Positions 54,653-62,980 of a DNA stretch of 64,000 bases are shown here, piece after piece (within the stretch, counting starts at the first letter, position 1; the number at the start of each line of letters is the position of its first letter). The stretch spans positions 124,001-188,000 of the forward strand of contig NZ_JALBWV010000007.1 of the NCBI RefSeq assembly GCF_022678645.1. The letters run 5' to 3'. This DNA is from Saccharopolyspora soli (GTDB taxonomy: Bacteria; Actinomycetota; Actinomycetes; Mycobacteriales; Pseudonocardiaceae). The position numbers were made by a program, and so were the translations under genes. The notes under the pieces are model-generated. The model made no database searches, was not told the DNA's origin, and was given only the letters and a program-made list of their open reading frames with translations.

Positions 54653-55756
54653 ATGCCCAGTGCGCTGCTCGACGGCCAGGACTTCAAACTCGGCTTGTTC
54701 GCCCCCAACTGCTCCGGTGGCCTGGCGGTGACCACCATCCCGGAACGGTGGAGCGCGAGCTGGGACGACAACCTCCGCCTGGCCCTGCTGGCCGACGACG
54801 TGGGCATCGACTTCATCCTGCCGATCGCGCGTTGGATCGGTTATGGCGGTGCGACGAACTTCCACGAGGGTGTGCTGGAGCCGATCCCGTGGGCCGCCGG
54901 GCTGCTCACCGCCACCCGGCGGATCACCATCTTCGCCACCGTGCACACCGCGTTCAACCATCCGGTGGTCAGCGCCAAGCAGTTGGCCACGGTGGACCAG
55001 CTCGGCAGTGGCCGGGCTGGTCTGAACATCGTCGCCGGTTGGAACGAGCCGGAATACCGCGCGATGGGTCTGGACCTGCCCACCGAGCACAACGACCGCT
55101 ATGCCATGGCGCAGGAGTGGTGGGACATCGTCCGCACCCTGTGGAGCCGCGACGGGCGTTACAACCTCGACGGGCGGTTCTTCTCGCTGCGCGGCGTGGA
55201 GTCGGTGCCCAAGCCGCGAAACGGCGCGTTGCCGCTGCTCAACGCCGGATCCAGTCCGCAAGGGCGGTCGTTCGCCGCCCGCAACGCCGATTTCGTGTTC
55301 ACCATCATCGGCGACGCCGCCGAGGGTTCCGAGGTCGTCGCGCAACTGACCACGGCGGCCAGGGCTGGCTTCGACCGGCAGGTCGGGGTGATGTCACCGG
55401 CGCACGTGGTGTGCCGCCCCACCCGCGCCGAAGCCGCGGAGTACCTGCACTACTACGCCGAGGAGCACGCGGACTGGGATGCGGTGGACAACCTGATGCG
55501 CTTGCAGGGCATGCACGCGCAGTCGTTCACCAAGGCGATGCTCGCGGCCTTCCGATCGCGCTTCGCGGCTGGCCACGGCACCTGCCCGCTGATCGGCTCG
55601 CTGGACGACATCGCCGACGAGATCGAGAAGTACGCCACCGCTGGCCTGTCCGGCATGACGCTGTCCTTCGTGGACTACGTAACCGAACTCGAACACTTCG
55701 CGGCCGAGGTGATTCCCCGGCTGGAAGCCAAGGGCGTCCGCCTCCCCCGCTCGTGA
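54653..55756 (+). CDS. LLM-class flavin-dependent monooxygenase (RutA-like)
   Basis: A 367-residue luciferase-like TIM-barrel. It opens LLDGQDFKLGLFAPNCSGG and carries LLADDVGIDFILPIARW, GRAGLNIVAGWNEPEYRAMG and NAGSSPQGRSFAA, as in RutA pyrimidine monooxygenase and related FMNH2-dependent enzymes that oxidise C-N or C-S bonds. It requires a separate flavin reductase, none is adjacent. I chose ATG 54653, 6 nt past GGGAG, over ATG 54647, which abuts that site. Confidence 0.9.
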   Translation: MPSALLDGQDFKLGLFAPNCSGGLAVTTIPERWSASWDDNLRLALLADDVGIDFILPIARWIGYGGATNFHEGVLEPIPWAAGLLTATRRITIFATVHTAFNHPVVSAKQLATVDQLGSGRAGLNIVAGWNEPEYRAMGLDLPTEHNDRYAMAQEWWDIVRTLWSRDGRYNLDGRFFSLRGVESVPKPRNGALPLLNAGSSPQGRSFAARNADFVFTIIGDAAEGSEVVAQLTTAARAGFDRQVGVMSPAHVVCRPTRAEAAEYLHYYAEEHADWDAVDNLMRLQGMHAQSFTKAMLAAFRSRFAAGHGTCPLIGSLDDIADEIEKYATAGLSGMTLSFVDYVTELEHFAAEVIPRLEAKGVRLPRS

Positions 55757-55765
55757 GCGAGGCGG

Positions 55766-56386
55766 CTACTCGAAGCGGGCCGTGTCGCCCGCGCCGCGGC
55801 GGACGATCTCCGGCTCAGGACCGGAGAAGTCGATCACGGTGGTCGGCTCGGTGCCGCAGTCGCCGGAGTCGATCACCGCGTCCAGCACGTGGTCGAGCTC
55901 GTCCTTGATCTGCCAGCCCTGGGTCATCGGTTCTTCCTCGCCGGGCAGCAGGAGCGTGCTGGACAGCATCGGCTCGCCGAGTTCGGCCAGCAGCGCCTGC
56001 ACCACGACGTGATCCGGGATCCGCACGCCGACGGTCTTCTTCTTCGGGTGCAGCAATCGGCGCGGCACTTCCTTGGTGGCCGGGAGGATGAAGGTGTAGC
56101 TGCCCGGCGTCGATGCCTTGATCGCGCGGAACACCGCGTTGTTGATGATCACGAACTGGCCGAGCTGCGCGAAGTTCTGGCAGACCAGCGTGAAGTGGTG
56201 CCGGTCGTCGAGTTGTCGGATGGCTCGGATCCGGTCGATGCCGTCCTTGTTCCCCAGCTGGCTGCCGAGCGCGAAGCACGAGTCCGTCGGGTATGCGATC
56301 AGGCCGTTGTCGCGAACGATGTCCACCACCTGGCCGATCGCGCGCCGCTGCGGGTTCTCCGGATGCACGTCGAAGTACTTCGCCAT
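55766..56386 (-). CDS. YciO/Sua5/YrdC-family protein
   Basis: A 206-residue protein of the threonylcarbamoyl-AMP synthase superfamily, YciO branch. YPTDSCFALGSQLGN (about residues 32-46) resembles the substrate-binding loop, with KKKTVGVRIPDHVV and GTEPTTVIDFSGPEPEIVRRGAG at the C terminus. YciO proteins have weak TC-AMP synthase activity and uncertain roles; the housekeeping TsaC is probably elsewhere. ATG 56386 is preceded by a GGGGTATGG context. It is convergent with the LLM gene and 67 bases after the carboxylase gamma subunit. Confidence 0.88.
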   Translation of the reverse strand: MAKYFDVHPENPQRRAIGQVVDIVRDNGLIAYPTDSCFALGSQLGNKDGIDRIRAIRQLDDRHHFTLVCQNFAQLGQFVIINNAVFRAIKASTPGSYTFILPATKEVPRRLLHPKKKTVGVRIPDHVVVQALLAELGEPMLSSTLLLPGEEEPMTQGWQIKDELDHVLDAVIDSGDCGTEPTTVIDFSGPEPEIVRRGAGDTARFE

Positions 56387-56453
56387 ACCCCGAGCTTAGA
56401 ATCCGCCACCGCGCCGGGCCGACTCGCGGTGGCCATCGGCGTGGCGGCGGTCG

Positions 56454-56951
56454 CTAGTGCTGTTCGGGCAGCGGCCGGTGCAGCCAGTCGCGGTAGAACG
56501 CTTCGAGGTCCGGCAGGAAGTCGAAGACGATTGGGAAGCCCGGTGGTGCCGCTTCCACCTCCAGTAGCGTCGTGCAGCCGGGGCAGATGAACTCCCGGAT
56601 CTCCATCCACTCCGGGTCGCAGGAGAAGCGGCCCGGATAGATCTCCTCGATGCTCGCCCGGTCGCCGCGCACCCGGACCAGGGCACCCAGCTTCCAGTTC
56701 TGCCGGTAGTCGCCGAACTCCTGGCCGCAGTCGCACTTGACGATCCGGCCAGCTTCGGCCTGCACGATGTAGAGGTGTTCCCCGATGGGCAACAGGATCT
56801 CCTCGGACCATCCGACGCGGTCCTGCAGGATCTCGCGGTAGACGTCGAAGCGGTCCTCGTCCTTGTAGGAGCTCATGATCGTCCTGGCCGACGGCCAGGG
56901 CAGGGTCCCGTCGATCAGGTCCCGGATGGTGGTCTTGTCGTAGCTCGGCAC
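56454..56951 (-). CDS. Acetone-carboxylase-like gamma subunit
   Basis: A 165-residue protein matching the small (gamma, AcxC-type) subunit of acetone carboxylase. The middle carries KCDCGQEFGDYRQNWKLGALV, and the C-terminal zinc-ribbon half is REFICPGCTTLLEVEAAPPGFPIVFDF; the Cys pairs form a metal site. In acetone carboxylase this subunit joins HyuB-like and HyuA-like subunits to carboxylate a ketone with ATP and bicarbonate. GTG 56951 has AGGA upstream, 23 nt after hyuB. Confidence 0.87.
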   Translation of the reverse strand: MPSYDKTTIRDLIDGTLPWPSARTIMSSYKDEDRFDVYREILQDRVGWSEEILLPIGEHLYIVQAEAGRIVKCDCGQEFGDYRQNWKLGALVRVRGDRASIEEIYPGRFSCDPEWMEIREFICPGCTTLLEVEAAPPGFPIVFDFLPDLEAFYRDWLHRPLPEQH

Positions 56952-56974
56952 AGCGGTTCCTATCTGCCTGCGGA

Positions 56975-59185
56975 TCAGCGGTCCGATCGCGGGGCGAACT
57001 CGAAGTCGGCGGGCAGCGACCAGAAGTCGCGCAGCTCCGCGGCGAACCGGTCGGACATCGTCATGCTGTCCCGGTACATCTCCCGGACCTCGACCGCGAA
57101 GTCCTGGTCGACGACGCGTTGGCGTTCCCGCGCGATCCAGTCCCGCACCGGGACGGCGTGCGCGGACCGCTCGTCGCGGATGCGCTGCCGCCGCGCCGCA
57201 GTTCGCTCGGCGAGCACCGCACAGCTGTACTCGCCGACCTCGACGACGACGCCGTAGACCGCTTCGGCCGACTGCGCCGTCACATAGCCGTTGGCGACAT
57301 CCCGCGCCACCGAGTCCGGATCGCGTTCGAGCGGGTCGCCGTAACCGCCACCGCCGTTGTAGGAGTGGGCGAACACATCGCCGTCCCGCAGCGGTTCGGC
57401 GAGATACGGCCCTTCGACCACGTTTGGCTTGTTCGCAACGAGCTTCTCGACGTCGGTCTCGTGCGGGTCCGTGCCCAGCGAGTGCGGCAGCGGGGCTCGC
57501 TTCGCCGCCAGACCCGCGATGTCGGCGTCCTGCGCCGCGTAGTGCAGCTGCACGGTCGGAGCCGGGTAGCCGCCGCACATCCCCGCGTTGTCGAACACCC
57601 GGCTGGAGTGTTCGGACGTGGCGATGATGAGCTGCGGGGTCCGGTTCACCACCCACAGCGACTCGAACCCGGTGCCGCCCCGGTAGCGGCCGTAGCCGCC
57701 GGAGTTCGCGCTGATGGTCCGTCCCAAGTAGACCATCGGCATGTCCTGTTCCCAGATCTCCATGTTGCCCATGTCGGATTCCGGGTTCCAGCCCACGTAG
57801 GCGGTGTCCAGCCCGTCTTTGATCCCGAGCGCTCCGCTGCCCGCCGCGGCGCACTCGAACAGGGCGATGCCGAACATGCTGCCGTACTGGCTCTGCCCGC
57901 CCATCTCGATCATCGGGCTGTTCACCTGGCCGACGAACACCTCTTCCTGGTAACCGCGCCCCAGGAAGCCACGGCTGAGCAGCCGTTGGAAACAGCCGAA
58001 CGCGGGCAGCAGCAACGCCCACGACGTCGCCGTCGCCGCCGTCTCGACCTGGGGATTGGTCCAGGTGCCCGGCGGCAGGTTCATCCCGGTCGCCAGCCAT
58101 GCCCCGTCGTTGACCTTGCCGTCGAAGTTCATGTGCTGGGTCAGCGTCACGAACAACCCGCCGTCCATCCCGGCGGGTGTGCAGTTCATCGAGTGGTAGC
58201 CCCACGAGTTCGTGCCGTCGAAATCCAGGTGCAGCTTGCCCTCCGGGGAGATCTCCAGCTCCATCGGGATCGCGTACAGCCAGTTCTTGTTGCCCAGCGG
58301 CAGAACGCCCTGCTTGCCCTCGGTGACGTGCCCGAAGAAGGTGTGCCCGCGGTAGCGGCCGGGCACCATAAGCTGCCGGACGCGGGCCAGCTGTGCGCGG
58401 CGCCCTTCCTCGATGAACTCCCTGGTCGCCCTCTTGTAGTAATCCACCCCGATCTGCTCGATCAGCTCCTTGAGCTGTTCGCGGACCTCCAGGCAGGCCG
58501 CGACCTTCGCCTTCTCGTCGAGCACCCAGTAGATGGGCATGCGCAGGTTGCGTTCGAGGCGGATCAGATAGTCGCGGCGCAGTTCGTCGTTCTCGCCCAC
58601 CTTCTCGGCGCAGACCATCAGACCTTCGGTGAACCGCTCCTGGGAGAGCGCGACATCGCCGCCGGGGGTGATGCCGCCGACTTCGAGTTCGTGGCAGACC
58701 GCGGCGACCCAGCCGATCAGCTCGTCGTCGTGGAAGATCGGGATCACGTCGATGACATCCGGTGCCTGCACGGTGCCGATGAAGGCGTCGTTGTTGGCGA
58801 AGATGTCGCCGGGCCGGATCTTCGGCGAGTCCTCGTAGTCGTTCTGGATCATCCACTTGATGAACCGGCTCGCGGTGTGGACGTGCACCATGATGCCGGT
58901 GGACAGCGCGATCGCGTCGCCTTCGGGGGTGTAGAGGGCGACCACGCTCTCCCCGACCTCGCGCACTCCCGGCGAGGCGGAGATCCGCCGGGCCATTTCG
59001 CGCGCCGAGACCACCATCGAGCGGAGCTTGATGTGCAGGCTCTCGTACTTCAACGGATCCTCGTCGCGGAGCGCGAGCTCGTCCACCCCGGCGTAGCTGC
59101 CGGTTTCCCGCAGCAGCCGGTCGCTTTCCAGCAGCCGCTCCTTCAACGTCTTCGCGGCGGTCCTGGTCATCTCACGTGCAGACAT
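56975..59185 (-). CDS. HyuB-like subunit (acetone carboxylase/N-methylhydantoinase B family)
   Basis: A 736-residue HyuB-type subunit, alpha-type in acetone carboxylase. It opens after a short charged helix and shows GDIFANNDAFIGTVQAPDVID, WVAAVCHELEVGG, FDGTNSWGYHSMNCTPAGMD and SNSGGYGRYRGG-type motifs of the hydantoinase B domain (about residues 50-560). The C terminus (about 600-736) extends as in acetone or acetophenone carboxylase. It carries the metal site that receives carboxyphosphate and enolised ketone. ATG 59185, 33 nt after the HyuA-like gene. Substrate is not readable. Confidence 0.9.
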   Translation of the reverse strand: MSAREMTRTAAKTLKERLLESDRLLRETGSYAGVDELALRDEDPLKYESLHIKLRSMVVSAREMARRISASPGVREVGESVVALYTPEGDAIALSTGIMVHVHTASRFIKWMIQNDYEDSPKIRPGDIFANNDAFIGTVQAPDVIDVIPIFHDDELIGWVAAVCHELEVGGITPGGDVALSQERFTEGLMVCAEKVGENDELRRDYLIRLERNLRMPIYWVLDEKAKVAACLEVREQLKELIEQIGVDYYKRATREFIEEGRRAQLARVRQLMVPGRYRGHTFFGHVTEGKQGVLPLGNKNWLYAIPMELEISPEGKLHLDFDGTNSWGYHSMNCTPAGMDGGLFVTLTQHMNFDGKVNDGAWLATGMNLPPGTWTNPQVETAATATSWALLLPAFGCFQRLLSRGFLGRGYQEEVFVGQVNSPMIEMGGQSQYGSMFGIALFECAAAGSGALGIKDGLDTAYVGWNPESDMGNMEIWEQDMPMVYLGRTISANSGGYGRYRGGTGFESLWVVNRTPQLIIATSEHSSRVFDNAGMCGGYPAPTVQLHYAAQDADIAGLAAKRAPLPHSLGTDPHETDVEKLVANKPNVVEGPYLAEPLRDGDVFAHSYNGGGGYGDPLERDPDSVARDVANGYVTAQSAEAVYGVVVEVGEYSCAVLAERTAARRQRIRDERSAHAVPVRDWIARERQRVVDQDFAVEVREMYRDSMTMSDRFAAELRDFWSLPADFEFAPRSDR

Positions 59186-59218
59186 CGAGTCATCCTTGTC
59201 CTCGCCGAAGGTGCGTGC

Positions 59219-61357
59219 TCAGGCGTGCTCGTAGTGCAGGATCGTCCACTCGTCGATCCACACCCGGTCGCCAGCCGGGATCACGAGCGTGGTCGCCGGG
59301 TGTTCGACCACCGCAGGTCCGGCGATCTCGTTGCCGGGGCGCAGCAGGTCCATCTCCCACAGCGACGCCTCGTGCCACTGCCGGTTGTAGTACATCGGGC
59401 GGGTGCCCTTGGTGGCCTCGTGCGACGGAGTCGGGCCTTCGAGCGGTTTGCGGGTCAGTCGCGGTTTGATCTTGCCCACCTTCGCCAGCAGTCCGAGCTC
59501 GGTGATGCTGTGCCCGGCTTCGCGGTACTGCGCCACGGGACGGTTGATCGCGGTGTAGAGCCGCTCGAACTCCTCGACCATCATGTCCAGATCGGCGTCC
59601 GAGGTGATCTTCCGCAGCTGCAGCGGCACCTCGACGTCCTCCAACTGCCCGGTGTAGCGCATCATCGCGAACATCCGCAGTTCGACGTCCGCTCGATCGT
59701 GGCCCTCCTCGGCCATTTCCCGGCGAGCCGCGTCCTGCAACGCCTGCCACACCGAGTTGATCTCTTCGGCGACCAACCGGCGGTGTTCCTCGGCGGCGTC
59801 GGGCGGCAGGGTCAGCTGGACCGAACGGCTGTAACGGCGCAGGTAATCCGCGGTCGTGCAGCCGAAGGCGGAGAACGCCGCGGCGAAGGGGAAGGTGAGG
59901 ATGCTCTTGAAGCCGAGCCCTCGGCTGTACTCGGCCATGTGCAGCGGCCCGGAGCCGCCGTAGGCCATCAGCGCGTAGTCCGCCGGGTCCACGGCGCGGG
60001 CCGAGACCATCTGGCGGATGGCTTCCCTGGCGTCCATCTCCAGCAGGTTGGCCATGCCCTCGGCCGCCTCGTAGAGGTCGATGCCGAGCGGGTCGGCGAC
60101 CTTCTCCTTGAGCACCTGCTTGGCCTTCTCGACGTTGAGGCGCACCTTGCCGCCGAGGAAGTAGTCCGGGTTGAGCCGACCCATCACCACGTCGCAGTCG
60201 CACACGGTGGGCTCGGTGCCGCCCATGTCGAAGGCCACCGGTCCGGGTGTCGAACCGGCGCTCTCCGGCCCGAGGCTGACCTTCTTGGTCAGCGGGTCGA
60301 CCTTGATGATCGTGCCCGCGCCCGCGCCGATGGTGTCCATCGCGATGGTCGGCAGGTTCAGCTTGAACCGGGCCAGCGTGGGTTCGTTGTCGATCGGGAC
60401 GTTGCCCCGGGTGATGGCGCTGATGTCGAAGCTCGTGCCGCCCATGTCGCTGACCACCACGGAGTCGACGCCGATGATGTCGCCGACGTACTTCGCGCCC
60501 AGGATCCCGCCGACCGGGCCGGAGATCATGGTCTCGTGCAGCCTGGGGTAGCGCACTCCGGCCAGTCCGCCGTAGGACAGCACGGTCTGCACCCCGTATC
60601 GGAATCCCTTTTCCTGGCAAGCCTTTTCGACGCCGATGAGCTGTTCGCGGCTGCGGTCGGCGGCGTACGCCTCGATGACGACGCTGTTGAGCCGGGACTG
60701 TTCCCGGACCACCGGCCGGACCGCGGCGGACAGGTAGATCGGCAGCTCGACGCCGTGTTCGGCCAGCACCGATTTGGCGATGTCGGCGATCTGCCGTTCG
60801 TGCGCGTCGTCGACGTAGGAGAACATGCAGCAGACGCAGATCGCCTCAACCCGTTGTGCCAGCAGGTCTTCGACGGCGCTAATCACCTCGTGCTCGTAGA
60901 CCGGTGCCACCTCGGTGCCGAACTGGTCGATGCGTTCGGTCACGCCGTGCACGAGGTTTCGCGGGACGAGCGGCTCCGGGTGCGCGTGCGTGACGGCGTG
61001 CAACCGGTCGGGATAGGAGTACCCCGCCCAGGACTGCAGGCCTCGCCCCATGAGCACGGCGTCCTCCATGCCGCGGGTGACGAGCAGGCCGACGCGCTGG
61101 CCGGTGCGGGACAGCAGCGAGTTGAGCATCCCGGTTCCGGAGTACAGCACGACCGCAAGTTGCTCGAAGGTCTCGCGGGGGGCGAGCCCCCACTGCCCGG
61201 CGGCGTCCGCGGCGGACTCCAGGAATCCCTCGAACTCGTTGTGCGGGGTCGTCGAGGCTTTGCCCACCGCGAAGTGTCCGTGTTCGTCGACGAGGAGGGT
61301 GTCGGTCATCGTGCCACCCGCGTCGATGCCCAGTACGAGAGGTCGGAAATCGTTCAC
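59219..61357 (-). CDS. HyuA-like subunit (acetone carboxylase/hydantoinase A family ATPase)
   Basis: A 712-residue ASKHA-fold ATPase subunit. Phosphate-binding loops VLGIDAGGTMTDTLLVD (about residues 8-24) and VVSDMGGTSFDISAI, and the HyuA motif YGGSGPLHMAEYSRGL, are present. It phosphorylates bicarbonate or enolate in carboxylases of this family. GTG 61357 is 7 nt after GGAGG; an in-frame alternative at 61417 is less well supported. A 197-base upstream region contains candidate AsnC sites. Confidence 0.9.
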   Translation of the reverse strand: MNDFRPLVLGIDAGGTMTDTLLVDEHGHFAVGKASTTPHNEFEGFLESAADAAGQWGLAPRETFEQLAVVLYSGTGMLNSLLSRTGQRVGLLVTRGMEDAVLMGRGLQSWAGYSYPDRLHAVTHAHPEPLVPRNLVHGVTERIDQFGTEVAPVYEHEVISAVEDLLAQRVEAICVCCMFSYVDDAHERQIADIAKSVLAEHGVELPIYLSAAVRPVVREQSRLNSVVIEAYAADRSREQLIGVEKACQEKGFRYGVQTVLSYGGLAGVRYPRLHETMISGPVGGILGAKYVGDIIGVDSVVVSDMGGTSFDISAITRGNVPIDNEPTLARFKLNLPTIAMDTIGAGAGTIIKVDPLTKKVSLGPESAGSTPGPVAFDMGGTEPTVCDCDVVMGRLNPDYFLGGKVRLNVEKAKQVLKEKVADPLGIDLYEAAEGMANLLEMDAREAIRQMVSARAVDPADYALMAYGGSGPLHMAEYSRGLGFKSILTFPFAAAFSAFGCTTADYLRRYSRSVQLTLPPDAAEEHRRLVAEEINSVWQALQDAARREMAEEGHDRADVELRMFAMMRYTGQLEDVEVPLQLRKITSDADLDMMVEEFERLYTAINRPVAQYREAGHSITELGLLAKVGKIKPRLTRKPLEGPTPSHEATKGTRPMYYNRQWHEASLWEMDLLRPGNEIAGPAVVEHPATTLVIPAGDRVWIDEWTILHYEHA

Positions 61358-61398
61358 AGGCTTGCCTCCAGGTGTGCGCCGACCCGGCACCCCAGGAT

Positions 61399-61470
61399 CT
61401 ACGCACTGCGCAGTCAAATCGAGGATAGGCTATGCAACGCGTAGAATCGTCTCCGGAAATCTACGCATAG
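61399..61470. promoter_or_regulatory. Three CTAYGC-type half-site pairs, possible AsnC operators
   Basis: Related motifs occur at 61399-61405 (CTACGCA), 61430-61444 (CTATGCAACGCGTAG, imperfect palindrome) and 61461-61470 (CTACGCATAG, near-palindrome). Their centres are spaced about 28-35 bp apart, close to integral helical turns. They lie between asnC-type and hyuA-type genes in the position of hyuA promoter control. Confidence 0.45.
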
Positions 61471-61554
61471 TCAAGACCACGGGATCGATGCGGATCCCGG
61501 ACGGGAACCGGGAACTACGCGCGCCGCGCTATCAGGATCGGGACGGGCCCGTGG

Positions 61555-62115
61555 TCACTCAGCCGGGACCGAGGCGGTGCCGCCCGCGAAATTCGGGTAC
61601 ACGTAAGACACTTTGTGCATCTTGATCTCTTGGAAGGTCTCCGCGCCCGTGACGCCCGCCACCTCGGGCAACCGCTCGTGCAGTATCTGCCAGAGGTGTT
61701 CGTGGTCGCGGCAGACGAACTGGACGTACAGGTCGGCGCGACCGGTGCAGGACGAGATGTAGGTGATCTCGTCCCACGGCATCAACGCGTCGATGACGGC
61801 CTGCTGCTGTCCGATTTGAACCGTCAGCAGGGTGAACGCCATGACGCTGTAACCGAGTTTGGCCGGATCGGCGATCGCCGCGATGGTCAGCACGCCCTCG
61901 GCTTGCATGCGGTTGGCACGACTGCGCACGGTGCCTTCGGAAACTCCGAGCTCCCGCGCGATCTCGCGGTAGGCCGCCCGACCGTTGAGCTGCAGCAGGC
62001 TGAGGATCTTGCTGTCGGTCGGATCCAGCAGCCGGTGACGCGGCTTGCCCGCCGGAGTGTCGTGTTCCCGTACCACGACAGGATCGTAGCTCAGCCGCTC
62101 CGGGCGGGCCCTCAA
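61555..62115 (-). CDS. Lrp/AsnC-family transcriptional regulator
   Basis: A 186-residue regulator. The N-terminal HTH is LLDPTDSKILSLLQLNGRAAYREIARELGVSEGTVRSRANRM (about residues 29-70), followed by the RAM effector domain (about 80-175: VMAFTLLTVQ... ISSCTGRADLYVQFVCRD). Lrp/AsnC proteins sense amino acids or small acids. The start is TTG 62115, overlapping the SDR stop (TTGA), although an internal GTG near residue 13 is possible. It probably controls the carboxylase genes downstream. Confidence 0.9.
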   Translation of the reverse strand: MRARPERLSYDPVVVREHDTPAGKPRHRLLDPTDSKILSLLQLNGRAAYREIARELGVSEGTVRSRANRMQAEGVLTIAAIADPAKLGYSVMAFTLLTVQIGQQQAVIDALMPWDEITYISSCTGRADLYVQFVCRDHEHLWQILHERLPEVAGVTGAETFQEIKMHKVSYVYPNFAGGTASVPAE

Positions 62116-62954
62116 AGCGCAGCGGACCCACCGTCGACCGGGAAGTTCACCCCCGTCACGAACCGACCCTCATCGGAGGCCAGGAACAGCACCGCGTTGG
62201 AAACGTCGATCGGCTCGACCCACGGCTGCGGCAACGCCAGCAGCGTCCCGGATGCCTCCGCGAACTCCGCGGCGGTCGGATTCTCCAGATCCGGCCGGAA
62301 AAGCCGGTACACCGCATCGTTCTGGATCATGTCGGTGTTGCAGTTGGTGGGCGATACGACGTTCACCCGCACCGAGTGCGGCGCCAACTCCATCGCCAGC
62401 GTGCGCATCAACCCGATCACGCCGTGCTTGGACGCCACGTAGTGGCCGAACTTCGCGAAGCCCTTGGCCCCAGCGTCGGAGGAAGTGATCACGATGGATC
62501 CGCCGCGACCGCCGCGCAGCAGGTGCGGGATGCTCGCCTTGCACGCGTTGAACACGCCGGTCAGGTTGACGTCGAGCACATCGCGCCAGTCGCGCTCGGA
62601 GATGTCCTGCACCTCGGCGCCGAACTGGAAGATCCCGGCGTTGGCCGCCACGATGTCCAGCGCCCCCAACTCCTCGACAGCCGAGGAAAGCCCGGCTTCC
62701 AGCGCGCCGTAGTCGCGCACGTCTGCCTGGGACGCGACGACCCGGCGGCCCTGCTGCCGCACCAGCCGAACGGTCTCGGCGAGATCCGCTTCCGTTGCGG
62801 GCGGGTAGAAATCGGCGGTCCGGCCGACCTCCGCGCAGATGTCCACCGCGATGATGTCGGCGCCTTCCTGCGCGAGGCGCACCGCGTGGCTGCGCCCCTG
62901 GCCTCGCGCCGCACCGGTGATGAACGCGACCTTGCCGTCAACTCGACCTGTCAT
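62112..62954 (-). CDS. Mycofactocin-type short-chain dehydrogenase
   Basis: A 280-residue SDR of the mycofactocin-coupled group. FITGAARGQGRSHAVRLAQEGADIIAVDIC (about residues 11-40) is its signature, with the catalytic Ser in ITSSDAGAK and the YVASKHGVIGLM Tyr/Lys site. Such enzymes hold NAD tightly and are recycled by mycofactocin, oxidising alcohols to ketones or aldehydes. Its product could be the ketone substrate of the downstream carboxylase. The stop overlaps the AsnC start; it is 26 nt after the permease gene. Confidence 0.87.
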   Translation of the reverse strand: MTGRVDGKVAFITGAARGQGRSHAVRLAQEGADIIAVDICAEVGRTADFYPPATEADLAETVRLVRQQGRRVVASQADVRDYGALEAGLSSAVEELGALDIVAANAGIFQFGAEVQDISERDWRDVLDVNLTGVFNACKASIPHLLRGGRGGSIVITSSDAGAKGFAKFGHYVASKHGVIGLMRTLAMELAPHSVRVNVVSPTNCNTDMIQNDAVYRLFRPDLENPTAAEFAEASGTLLALPQPWVEPIDVSNAVLFLASDEGRFVTGVNFPVDGGSAAL

Positions 62955-62980
62955 GATGCCTCACTCCCACCCGCCCGCGG

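Noticed and set aside
57119..61444. A 1441-codon open frame on the plus strand
   Set aside because: It is antisense to the HyuA- and HyuB-like genes, whose protein motifs are unmistakable; long antisense frames are common in high-GC actinobacteria.
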